Source: Methanothrix sp. (GTDB lineage Archaea; Halobacteriota; Methanosarcinia; Methanotrichales; Methanotrichaceae). From it: a stretch of DNA of 9,220 bases. The first letter of the stretch is position 1. Every line of letters starts with the position of its first letter. The DNA lies in assembly GCA_028688535.1 (NCBI GenBank), contig JAQTXY010000050.1, positions 1-9,220 on the forward strand, written 5' to 3'. The notes under the pieces are model-generated. The model was not told the DNA's origin. It did not search any database and saw only the letters and a list, made by a program, of their open reading frames with translations. The position numbers and the translations under genes were made by a program. This document shows positions 1 through 7,400 of the stretch, one piece after another.

Positions 1-49
1 CTAAGAGCATAAAAAGCGCTGCAATTAGTGTTAACGCGTTCTTACTCAG
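1..49 (-). CDS. 5' end of a divergent exported-protein gene, apparent CTG start (partial)
   Basis: Read on the minus strand, the first 16 codons give (M)SKNALTLIAALFMLL, a short positively charged start followed by a hydrophobic run, which is how a signal peptide or membrane anchor begins. The gene leaves the window at base 1. No ATG, GTG or TTG lies at the right place, but a strong ribosome binding site, GGAGGGAG (54-61), sits upstream and its GGAGG core is 7 nt from a CTG at 47-49. CTG is a rare start, so this choice is an inference. It lies head to head with the secreted-protein gene at 143, so the two may share the A/T-rich region between them. The product's function cannot be told from 16 residues. 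Confidence 0.5.
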   Translation of the reverse strand, partial: MSKNALTLIAALFMLL

Positions 50-107
50 AAATCTCCCTCCGTTTTTTAAATGGTTAGTTTTTATGAGATAAAAGTTTTT
101 AGGATAA

Positions 108-120
108 GATTTATATATTT
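108..120 (+). promoter_or_regulatory. TATA box of the secreted-protein gene
   Basis: The sequence tttatatat (110-118), preceded by a purine-rich stretch that could serve as a TFB-recognition element, lies about 25-30 bases before the ATG at 143. Archaeal transcription normally starts about 25 bases after the TATA box, so the transcript would have almost no leader. No good ribosome binding site precedes the ATG, which agrees with a leaderless or near-leaderless mRNA. The box is nearly symmetrical and could also serve the divergent gene at 49. Confidence 0.5.
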
Positions 121-142
121 CAATATTGGTGTAGGCAAATAA

Positions 143-1129
143 ATGAACAAACAGGCCCTTACATTATCTCTCATCATATTTGTTGCTCTAACCTCAAATG
201 CAATTGCTGTCCATTGGTCGAGCAGCATCCACACCGTTTCGAATCACTGGTCGATCTATCGTGAGGGCGGAAATATTAGCTTTGGTCTATCCAGCTTGGT
301 AGACGGTAGAACGTCTCCCGTGGAGTCTCGCGGTAGAATCTTGAGACCATACCAAGCCTGCTATGAAGAAGTTGGAACTAACGACGTACGGCTCAGGCAG
401 AGGACAAGCTCTCTGGAAGGACGGTATAAAGCGTCAGATGAAATAAAGATGCAGTCAGCTGTTTACCCGGACGAAATCGAAATCATAGTTGATAAGCCAG
501 CTGGATCGGAGCTATTCACGATCGAGTATAAAAATGAGATTTGGCCGGTCGCTCTAACGGCTAGTAGGACTATAGATTACTCAGGACAGCAGATAAATAC
601 CCGATATTTCGAGGAAAATAGCGGAGACTTTATAGGTACAAGCTTCCTATACAACCATGAGCTATCTACGCAGCAAAGATCGGTTATTTGGCTAAAGAGG
701 ATGAACGCTACTGTTCTAGCTACTAATGATGCAATTCTGCTTGCAGAGTTTAAACCTACGAAATATATTGGCTCTTTGATGCGCGCCAACTCTACGGGCA
801 TATCAGATTTGAGCTATAGGCTAAGGAGTTCACAGTACGACTTCAAACATCAGAGCTATCCTGTCCTCAGTGAAGAAGAGGAACGATATTACGGTACATA
901 CGACCTAGCACGAAAAATAGAGATGAGGTCGTTATTCGAAAATAGTAATGATACCCATGATGAATACTCAGATGCATATTACGTGGCTAATAACTGGTTG
1001 CCATGTTGCTCTGGCGGATACTTCAGCATGGCTCCCGTCGATCAAAAGACATTAAAGTCGGCCAAAAGCGTATTTGACTGCACTTGCAATACGTTTGCAG
1101 GATATCAAGAAAAAGTTACACGCACTTGA
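143..1129 (+). CDS. secreted protein of unknown function, 328 residues
   Basis: The protein begins with a typical signal peptide: MNKQ, then a hydrophobic stretch (about residues 5-18), then a small-residue cleavage region (SNAIA, about 18-22). The rest is soluble, rich in Ser, Tyr, Asn and charged residues, with no further membrane segment. Cysteines occur singly in QACYEE and in pairs near the C-terminus (PCCSGG and DCTC), which suggests disulphides or metal binding outside the cell. I do not recognise a catalytic domain; it resembles the cell-surface or exported proteins of unknown function common in methanogenic archaea. The ATG at 143 is chosen because it starts the signal peptide and follows the TATA box. 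The same frame stays open for 68 codons after the TGA stop; see the entry that follows. Confidence 0.85.
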   Translation: MNKQALTLSLIIFVALTSNAIAVHWSSSIHTVSNHWSIYREGGNISFGLSSLVDGRTSPVESRGRILRPYQACYEEVGTNDVRLRQRTSSLEGRYKASDEIKMQSAVYPDEIEIIVDKPAGSELFTIEYKNEIWPVALTASRTIDYSGQQINTRYFEENSGDFIGTSFLYNHELSTQQRSVIWLKRMNATVLATNDAILLAEFKPTKYIGSLMRANSTGISDLSYRLRSSQYDFKHQSYPVLSEEEERYYGTYDLARKIEMRSLFENSNDTHDEYSDAYYVANNWLPCCSGGYFSMAPVDQKTLKSAKSVFDCTCNTFAGYQEKVTRT

Positions 1130-1336
1130 TTTTACAACAACTCAAACCAGTATAAGGGTCCAGCACAAATTTATAAATATGCTTTCGATCTCGTAAGGTC
1201 TGATGTTGCGCTCCAGGTTCTATTTTGCATTTTGGCGCTATGGGTTGCGATTTTTCGAGAACGGGCAATTGTCGATAATTTATTCCATAGTGTACTGGAA
1301 TGGTCTGTTTGCCAGAAGCGATTTTGGACTTGTTAA
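1130..1336 (+). other. open frame continuing past the TGA of the secreted-protein gene, with a membrane-like segment
   Basis: Directly after the stop at 1127-1129 the same frame runs open for 68 more codons to TAA at 1334-1336. It has no ATG or GTG, and the only TTG lies inside the hydrophobic part, so it does not look like an independent gene. Its translation has a soluble stretch (QIYKYAFDLVRSD) and then a membrane-type segment (VALQVLFCILALWVAIF) followed by charged residues. It could be the remnant of a C-terminal anchor lost through a nonsense mutation, the end of another gene, or chance. An overlapping frame from ATG 1299 (MVCLPEAILDLLSAGQKMGE...) also reads plausibly, so frameshift decay is possible. 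Confidence 0.3.
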
Positions 1337-1646
1337 GTGCTGGCCAAAAAATGGGGGAGCGTTCTGTAAGTTACACGTACTTTTCCATTCATAATTCCTG
1401 TTGGTAGGCCAAAGGCAGAGACACCATATATTAGGTGATCTTGAGGCCATGCCAAGGTGCACCGGAAAGGGGCGAGAGTAGCATGTCATACTTACCAAAG
1501 CATGGCCATGAAATAGATAGAGCCTGCAATAGCTAATATGGTTAGCGACTGGCTTCAATTACTGGCGACATCGATCTCCCGCCGTCGGGTGTCAAGCTCT
1601 GTGGAAATACTGCCCTTAATTCTCGTGAGCGGTTCAACAAGTCAAG
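1337..1646. other. about 300 bases with no convincing gene
   Basis: Short open frames exist on both strands, for example plus-strand IANMVSDWLQLLATS around 1530-1580 and minus-strand DLLNRSRELRAVFPQS around 1600-1640. None has a start with a ribosome binding site or enough length to be convincing. The stretch is best read as decayed or intergenic sequence between the exported-protein gene and the mini-element at 1647. Confidence 0.4.
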
Positions 1647-1698
1647 AATAGTTCTATTTCATTTTTGAAAATATTAAGAAAAATGTCATAGAACTATT
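1647..1698. mobile_element. 52-bp mini-element: two IS-type ends back to back
   Basis: The left arm aatagttctatttcattttt (1647-1666) and the right arm (1679-1698) are inverted copies matching at 18 of 20 positions, separated by only 12 bases. The right arm holds aaaaatgtcatagaactat (1679-1697), identical over 19 bases to the reverse complement of 8670-8688, the sequence just beyond the stop codon of a transposase remnant. The element therefore looks like the two terminal inverted repeats of an IS with the whole inside deleted, or a very small non-autonomous relative. The same structure would also make a strong hairpin in RNA. Confidence 0.6.
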
Positions 1699-1748
1699 AT
1701 ATACGTCGATGCATAGCGAATAAGTGGAGGACGGCAAGGCAAAATGTC

Positions 1749-2012
1749 TTAGAGTGCTTTCAATCTTTCGCGAAGTTTCCTGCATTCCTCAAGTCCACGT
1801 TCATCAAGTGCATAGGTCATCTCGCTACCGGTTGGATGCTTTAGGATGTAGTTCAAAGCAACAAGATCACGTAATGCCTTCTCAGCTTTGTGGCCTTGAA
1901 GCCTGGGTTTGCCCATAAAGTATGGCTTTGGAACGTGAGACCCTTTCCCGCCCTGAGTCGCTCTACAGAGGCTATAGAGTATTAGCTTCTGAATCTCAGT
2001 AAGCTCAATATC
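1749..2012 (-). pseudogene. small winged-helix-type protein, start lost or frameshifted
   Basis: Read from 2012 down to the TAA at 1749-1751, this frame gives 87 residues beginning DIELTEIQKLILYSLCRATQ, with a later segment KAEKALRDLVALNYILKHPT and ending RERLKAL. The helix-turn-helix followed by a short strand (HPTGSEMTYAL) and a charged C-terminal helix is the pattern of archaeal winged-helix DNA-binding proteins. The frame has no ATG, GTG or TTG at its start; a TAG lies at 2016-2018. Upstream are a strong ribosome binding site (AGGAGGG, 2026-2032), a GTG at 2024-2026 in the neighbouring frame, and a TATA box. A one-base change near 2013-2018 would join that GTG to this frame, so a frameshifted gene is likely; an ATT start at 2007-2009 is the alternative. 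The first internal ATG gives only about 55 residues. Confidence 0.6.
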
Positions 2013-2065
2013 GTTCTATAATCCACCCTCCTGATGATTGGATCGATTGGTATAATATCAGGGGA

Positions 2066-2078
2066 TTGTATATAAGAT
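2066..2078 (-). promoter_or_regulatory. TATA box of the minus-strand winged-helix gene
   Basis: On the minus strand the sequence reads AATCTTATATACA. It lies about 45 bases before the ribosome binding site at 2026-2032, which leaves a leader of roughly 15-20 bases before that site. It supports a gene, or former gene, reading leftwards here. The sequence is close to symmetrical, so use on the plus strand cannot be excluded. Confidence 0.4.
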
Positions 2079-2092
2079 TACTCCTTATGAGA

Positions 2093-2127
2093 ATATTTTT
2101 TATCGATATTTTGTCTGATAAAAATAT
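2093..2127. repeat. A/T-rich inverted repeat in the region between the two winged-helix genes
   Basis: The arms atattttttatc (2093-2104) and gataaaaatat (2117-2127) are inverted copies apart from one extra T, with a 12-base spacer. It lies in the A/T-rich region between two divergently read winged-helix genes. It could be an operator for one of them or simply low-complexity sequence. The rest of 2033-2285 holds no gene. Confidence 0.35.
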
Positions 2128-2285
2128 CCCATATAGGTCTAAATTTGCTAATAGCTCATTTATAATCAGATTATATTAGATTTATGCAGTTTAGATAGTT
2201 TTAAATAGATTTGATGCTTTTGAGTACTGCGAAATAAGGAATGATCAATTCGTTATAGCCTAACATACAGGGAGGTGTGCAGAGA

Positions 2286-2603
2286 ATGAACCAAACGAAA
2301 TCGGGGACGAACGTAATGCGGGCGGCGCGAGATGCCAGGGTCCGAGAAGGACTTGATACTGACTATGAGCTTTACAGAGTGATAAACAGAAAGCCTGGGG
2401 CTAGTGTGTACGAATTGGCTAAAGAGCTGGGGTGGTCAAGCGGTAAGGTATACGGGTCTGTTCGGCGATTAGAAAAAGATAGCTGGATACGGACAGAAAA
2501 AGGTGAAAGGGATGGCAGGTCCGTGTTAAAAGTAAAACCAGTCGAATGGTTTGAGTTCTTGACGCCTGAAGAGGTTGAAGAGTTTAAAAACATGGATTTT
2601 TGA
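2286..2603 (+). CDS. winged-helix transcriptional regulator, 105 residues
   Basis: A small intracellular DNA-binding protein, probably a local transcription regulator. Its central part, ELYRVINRKPGASVYELAKE followed by LGWSSGKVYGSVRRLEKDSW, is a classic helix-turn-helix: the second helix (SGKVYGSVRRLE) would read DNA. The wing follows (IRTEKGERDGRSVLKVKP), then a short acidic tail. This is the MarR/ArsR-like winged-helix layout seen in many small archaeal regulators. The ATG at 2286 is preferred over an in-frame GTG at 2277, because the ribosome binding site GGGAGGTG (2270-2277) overlaps that GTG and is 8 bases from the ATG. It is read away from the other winged-helix gene and towards the broken helicase. 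Target unknown. Confidence 0.85.
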   Translation: MNQTKSGTNVMRAARDARVREGLDTDYELYRVINRKPGASVYELAKELGWSSGKVYGSVRRLEKDSWIRTEKGERDGRSVLKVKPVEWFEFLTPEEVEEFKNMDF

Positions 2604-2608
2604 GTTCA

Positions 2609-2737
2609 TTATGCTCTAATGGACCCTCCAACGATCTTGATATACTCTTCCGTCAGCCTATAACGCGATTGATAGTTTCGAAGCCATCTTTTTACCAGTG
2701 CATTTTTGTCTTGTCGATTCTTCGATTCTTTCTGCCC
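2609..2737 (-). pseudogene. in-frame continuation beyond the stop of the chimeric helicase remnant
   Basis: After the TAA at 2738-2740 the same minus-strand frame runs open for 42 more codons to TAA at 2609-2611. It reads as a basic, helical protein tail: GQKESKNRQDKNALVKRW, then LRNYQSRYRLTEEYIKIVGG. There is no start codon. The TAA could come from a glutamine CAA by one C-to-T change, in which case the last part of the 2738-3214 frame and this piece were once one C-terminal domain from another gene. The source gene is not recognised. Confidence 0.35.
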
Positions 2738-3214
2738 TTATGCGAGCCCTGCTTCTGCCATCGCTTTCTTCAACTTGTTTTTGGCCAAAGCCCCGATCTC
2801 AGTCTCTTGCCGCTCGGTCTTGCCGGCTCCAGGATCGTCAGCCAGCAGGAAGCGGATTCTTGGAAGCTTTAGGAAATAGTCGTAGACGGCCTCTAGCTGG
2901 TGGGGCAGAGGATCGACGCGCGCTATGGATAGCGAGAAATAGGGATCGTACTCGTAGGCCAGGCCCAGCCTCATGGCTTCTACGCCCAAGCGGAAGTTGG
3001 CGGCATCACCCTCAAAGGAAACCTCATCAGATATGATCTGCAGAGAAGCTATCTGGTCAGGCGATAGAATATTGTCGTAGAATTTGTTGCTGCTCAGGCC
3101 TTTGCAGGAGACTTTCAAGGAACGATTGACCGGCTGGACCATGATAACCTGCACCGGCTCAGGGAAGACTGGGCCACGAAGGATCACATTGGGTTTAATT
3201 TCGTGAGTTGACAT
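2738..3214 (-). pseudogene. N-terminal fragment of a SNF2-like helicase (DISARM DrmD type), truncated and fused to foreign sequence
   Basis: Residues 1-133 match the start of a SNF2-family superfamily 2 DNA helicase: an N-terminal region, then the Q-motif-like DPLPHQLEAVYDYF (101-114), then the nucleotide-binding motif LADDPGAGKT (124-133). Such proteins usually have around 1000 residues; the closest type I recall is DrmD of DISARM phage defence, by memory rather than a search. Immediately after GAGKT the expected IMAGLL-like continuation is missing and 25 unrelated residues follow (ERQETEIGALAKNKLKKAMA and onward) to a TAA. The junction lies near 2815. All later helicase motifs (DEAH box, second RecA domain) are gone, so it cannot be an active helicase. 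The ATG at 3212-3214 directly abuts the stop of the preceding ORF. Confidence 0.75.
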
Positions 3215-3409
3215 CTAGAGCTCCATTACAGACAACATCGGACTGCTGATAAGCTGAGATCGCTGAACATTAGTAAGCCTGTCGAGAAGAGAGACGCCTT
3301 CGTTCTGGCAGACCTTACCAGGCTTTAGTGGCCCAGGCCTATCACCCTTAGGGAGCTTCCGTTTTTGTCTCTGATTGATTTGTCTCCTCTGGGTGTTCCG
3401 CTTTGTATC
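3215..3409 (-). pseudogene. 64-codon ORF without a start, ending exactly at the helicase start codon
   Basis: This frame opens after a TGA at 3410-3412 and ends at TAG 3215-3217, with no base between it and the helicase ATG. The downstream half reads as a protein C-terminus (PGKVCQNEGVSLLDRLTNVQ, then RSQLISSPMLSVMEL). The upstream half, very rich in K, R and Q, overlaps the end of the 207-residue gene in another frame and is probably only a shadow of it. There is no ATG, GTG or TTG until near the end. The best reading is the tail of the gene that stood before the helicase in its original defence operon, left behind by a deletion. The parent gene is not identified. Confidence 0.45.
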
Positions 3410-3971
3410 TCAGATATCTAGCCCGCCCCGCTTCGTAGTCTTCAAAAAGGCGTTCCATCATGACATTCTGGCTCTCCTGCAGGTAACAGATTTCCCTCCA
3501 ATCGGAGTTGCCTGTATGCTGATCGATTGCTCTTATCAATTCGATAAAAGGCGGGCGGATTTCGTCGAGGCCAAGCTTATCCTGCCAGTAATAGATATCA
3601 CTATCGAAAAGGCGATATGTGTCCATGCACATGCAAAACTCTTCCAGCAGATAGGCAAAAGCCATCTCTATCGGGTCCATGTCCTCATAGTGCACAACAT
3701 GGCCTTCGTATTTGGCTAGGACTCTCTGGAGCATTTTCCGGCAGGCTAGACCAGCTTCGATGTCCTCCTTTTCATCCGGATATTTCTCGATGTCTTTCTC
3801 ACTCCATTCGATAGATTCCGGCCCATGATTTCGGAGGAACATTTCCCACTTAAACCGCTCGCTGTTGGCCTCTCTCCAGGCTTTGCGCTCTTCAGCTTCC
3901 TTTTGCCGCCTGAGATGGTCCATAGAGCCCTCCAGCTTGGAAGCTCTACGATCAAGGCTAGCTATCGCCAT
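3348..3971 (-). CDS. helical, charged protein of unknown function, 207 residues
   Basis: A soluble, strongly charged, mostly helical protein. Residues about 5-45 (SKLEGSMDHLRRQKEAEERK and onward) look like a coiled coil. A middle region contains the pattern MAFAYLLEEFCMCMDTYRLF, and the C-terminus is hydrophilic (NQSETKTEAP). No signal peptide, membrane segment or known catalytic motif is visible. Its ATG overlaps the last 10 bases of the upstream coiled-coil gene, so the two are probably translated together as part of the primase operon. Genes of this kind, small, helical and of unknown function, are usual beside replication genes of plasmids and proviruses. A role in packaging or replication is only a guess. 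Confidence 0.8.
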   Translation of the reverse strand: MAIASLDRRASKLEGSMDHLRRQKEAEERKAWREANSERFKWEMFLRNHGPESIEWSEKDIEKYPDEKEDIEAGLACRKMLQRVLAKYEGHVVHYEDMDPIEMAFAYLLEEFCMCMDTYRLFDSDIYYWQDKLGLDEIRPPFIELIRAIDQHTGNSDWREICYLQESQNVMMERLFEDYEAGRARYLRYKAEHPEETNQSETKTEAP

Positions 3972-4291
3972 TGCTTCATCAGCTCCTTAAGCTCTTTACG
4001 TGCTTTCTGCATTTCATCCAGGCTCTCATTTCTCTTTGATACATCATACCGCTTCAGCTCCTCCAGCTCTGCTATCCTGGCTTCAAGCTCCTTCATTTCA
4101 AGGAGTGACATCTCTGTTTGATATGCTCTGGTCCAAGCATTGGCTAGCTGGGCAAAGGTTCCGGCATGGTCTAAGGGAGCCTTCCCCATCAGAATCTTGT
4201 TAAGCATCCTCTGAATAGCTGCCCTCAGGTCCTGTGGTGTCTGGATTTTAACCCAACCTGAGCCCATCTTTTTCTGTTTCTTAGTAGTCAT
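3962..4291 (-). CDS. small coiled-coil protein, 109 residues, downstream of the primase
   Basis: From ATG 4289-4291 the protein begins MTTKKQKKMGSGWVKIQTPQ, then has a helical segment (DLRAAIQRMLNKILMGKAPL) and a glutamate/lysine-rich coiled coil (about 65-107) ending KELMKQWR. The frame stays open upstream to a GTG at 4415-4417 that overlaps the primase stop (GTGA), which would give 151 residues. I prefer the shorter form because GGTGA precedes ATG 4291 at a good distance and the 42 extra codons come from A/T-rich, intergenic-looking DNA. The longer form would be coupled to the primase, so it remains possible. I recall similar short proteins in archaeal and bacterial integrated elements; function is unknown. 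Confidence 0.75.
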   Translation of the reverse strand: MTTKKQKKMGSGWVKIQTPQDLRAAIQRMLNKILMGKAPLDHAGTFAQLANAWTRAYQTEMSLLEMKELEARIAELEELKRYDVSKRNESLDEMQKARKELKELMKQWR

Positions 4292-4413
4292 TCCACTATC
4301 ACCAGATGAGTTTTCCTGTTGTACAGGGGATATTTTTCTGAAAATCTTTGATAATTGGAAGTAAAAGGGAAGTTTACCCAATTGAGATACCATGGGCTCG
4401 GGCTCGGGCTCGT
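4292..4413. other. A/T-rich spacer after the primase gene, with a hexamer repeat
   Basis: This stretch is visibly richer in A and T than the genes on either side and may be a leader for the coiled-coil gene. Three perfect tandem hexamers, gggctc, stand at 4394-4411, just after the primase stop. If the GTG at 4417 were used they would encode Glu-Pro three times. Confidence 0.4.
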
Positions 4414-7400
4414 TCACGCCTTCGCCTCTCCAGCTCTCCGCTGCCTGTAGCCAGTGCCGCCTCCGGGCCGCTGGTAGGCCACATAGTGAGCCAGCAGCCA
4501 GGCCTCAACCTCGATAAGAGGCAACTTCAGGGCATGGGAGAGCTTTTTAGCGTCCACCCATCCAGCCATTCCATACTCAGAGATTGCCGCTGCTCTGATC
4601 TGTCCAGGGATGTCCACCTTTGCGGGCTCCTCTTCGATGGGTTTCGTGCTCTCCGGGCAGGCGGGAAGAGACGAATCGCCCTCGCCACCATTGGCTCCCG
4701 TGTACTTCTCAGCAACCTCCCGAAAATGCTCTTCCTTTTTGCGCTGCTGCTCTTCGGCCCGCCGGAGATCGGCCTCGACAGAGTTCTCCGGCAAATAGGT
4801 CACACCATCGAGGTTTGCGGGATTCTGAGCTTTTCCGCAATCGCTATCATCCTGCCATTTTGCGGGATTTGCGGGATTTTGTTCTACCTCTATACACTTT
4901 ATAGAATCAGACTCTTTTTCGGAAAAGTGCCGGCTTATGGGACTAAATCCCGCAGATCCCGCAGACGCATCTTCAGATGCTGATTTTTCTTTTTCAGGAT
5001 TCCCGCAAATCCCGCAAACTTTCCACAAGCTCGTTTTGTTGTGGGAATCCTTTTCCTGGCAAAGCTTGCGCCCAGAGGGATAGATCTGATCGAGGTGTTT
5101 TCTCAGAACATGCCCTAGACTCAGAGAACGTTTGCGATCCTTACCCACTGCTTCAGCCACATCATCCGGCATGGCATCTTTGAGCGTTCTGTAGATATGA
5201 TCTGTTGAGATTAGCTCATCTCGAAGCATTCCGGCGCTGATGGGATGATCCGCATGTATCGCTGCCCACTCTCCCAAGAACTCATCCCACTGCTGAACAT
5301 CCTGGTCCATGGAGTCGTACAGCTCTGGAGCATTCGTCAGGAAGCCGCTCACGCCCGCAAAATCCAGGACGCCGCTTATCACCTCAGACCATTCTTTGAA
5401 TCCGCCTAACGCTTTGGCCGCTCCAGCAGGCCGCCCGGCGACTACCCACGCCCTGGCCATGGTGAGCAGATCAGACAGGATTTCGGCATGATTCGCTCTG
5501 ATCCATCCTAAGAGATCCTCATGTTTGAATCCCGTCCGAAGCCACGGCCTGGCCATCGAGGCATCCATCCGGATCCAGTAGGAACGCCTGGCCAGGTCAC
5601 CACCGATCGAGATGTTATTTCCCGTCGCAATCCAAGCGGCCCGCTGGGGAAGATCCAGCATCTCGGACTTGCCGAGGAAGCGATCACGCCAGGTCCGGGA
5701 AGTTAGCGCTCTGGTGAGTGAACCGGAACGTAGCTTTCCGACCACGTTATCAATGACTATTACGGGACTGCCATCCAGCAATGCACTTGTTATTGATTTT
5801 CTCCATTCGTCTTCTGTCTCCGGTGCACCCATCATGCTGGCAGGCCTTCCTGTAGCGATCATGGCAACGACTTCCGCCAGGAAGCTTGCACCATTTCCTG
5901 CTTGTGGTTTATCGAGTAACGCCAACGGAAGGTTTCCATCGATCATGGGCCGAACCACAACGGATAACATCAGCCCCAACGCATTCGCTTTAGATGCATC
6001 GTCTTTGAAGGGGAAATCTGCAAATAGCTCAGCAAGAATGTGCTTTGCCGCAGTCCTCCCATCTTCTCCTGAAGGAATTTCGAGCACCCGCACCTTCTGG
6101 AGGCCAGGTCCTGGCGCATAATACAATCTCGTCGCTGGATCGTACCCTGACCTGCATAAGAGCGTCCCATCCTGCCTAAGCACCGGTGTTTCAACGATTG
6201 CCTCAATTGAAGGAAGACCTGGCCATTCACACAAACTGAGAATATCTCGAACCACATCAAGAGGAGGACGGGCTTTCGTGAATTTTGGTTCGTCGTTCTC
6301 ATCCAGCCCATCGAACTTCACGAATCCAGCCGAACGAGCCAATTGGCCACGAAGAGCATTTTCATTCAGCGGCTCTATCACAACGCGATCTTTTGTGACA
6401 AGCCGTGCCAGGTGACCGGACCTTACGAATATTTGGGGCGGTTCGTTATGTTTTTGCAATGCAGCCATTGCATCTGCACTGATGTCCTGGAGATAACGGC
6501 CATTGACCTGAATATCTTCCTCCCCAGATTTCTTTGGCCCGGTTCCTTTGCCCTTCTCCTCAACAAAATCGATCGCACTTCCGATCGTTCTTTCCTGGTA
6601 GTCATCTCGCTCCCACTTCTCATCCCACAATGCACTACACTGAACGATCCTGAGAATTTGGTCAAAGTCTTTAGTGTAGAATGCAATAATGCTACAAAGG
6701 CCGGCATCCGCTTCTGATTCCGAGGTGTACCCTGTTGTATCTCCTTGCATTAGCCTCCGGAACTTCTCGCTATTGGCAGCGGCACAAATCCGTTTGATTA
6801 ACTCATTATCGCTGTCGTTGAGGCCGTGAAATGTGTTTGTCTTCTGCTTCGATTCTTTCTTTTCCGCTCCAAGTTGTTTTGACCAATAACGCAATGCCTC
6901 TGCATCAGGCGTCAAGCGTTCGATGTATTCCAAGAGCTTTGCATCTTCCATCCTCTCAGGTATCTGGCCAATTGTCTCGCGTCGGTGATTTTTGCGATCG
7001 TCATTTTCCAGCTTACAGTTGACGGTACCGGGAATGCCTATTACTCGGCCAGGATCAAACATGGTCGTATCAATATTGCAGCCGGTCTCTACCCTGGCAA
7101 CTTTTAGAAATGTTGCGACTTTGGCGATGAAATCCGGTGTCGCCGAAGTGGGCGGGATAGGCAGCACGAAACCACACCCATTGCCTGTGAGGAGCCTCAG
7201 TCCAAAGCCAAGCCCTTTGCTGACCAGCCATGCTTCGACTACCGGCATCTGATCACGGGCTTTTGCCCGCTCTTCTTCTGTGGCAGCAAAATCCTTGAAG
7301 CCATCTGGCTTGGTGGCATCTACATCAAGATAGACGTTGGTGTAGTGGGCAATGTCCTTGTAACTATGATATCGTCCGCCCTTTTCATTGGCTTCAGGAA

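Noticed and set aside
1127..1129. TGA as selenocysteine or a reassigned codon
   Set aside because: TGA also acts as the stop of the primase gene and the ribbon-helix-helix gene, and no selenocysteine insertion structure is evident.
1203..1394. 63-codon plus-strand frame from ATG 1203
   Set aside because: No ribosome binding site, unnatural composition, and it overlaps a frame continuous with the upstream gene that reads better.
1724..1918. 64-codon plus-strand frame
   Set aside because: Shadow of the minus-strand winged-helix frame at 1749-2012, which has clear protein-like sequence.
4394..4411. Triple gggctc hexamer as a regulatory repeat
   Set aside because: Only three short units directly after the primase stop; probably simple-sequence slippage.
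4814..5018. CRISPR array
   Set aside because: The repeats are only 9 bp, occur in both orientations and lie inside an intact coding frame.
5612..6121. 169-codon plus-strand frame and several other long plus-strand frames across 4348-7587
   Set aside because: They lie antisense to the primase gene, have no ribosome binding sites or domain-like sequence, and their length follows from the codon bias of the opposite strand.
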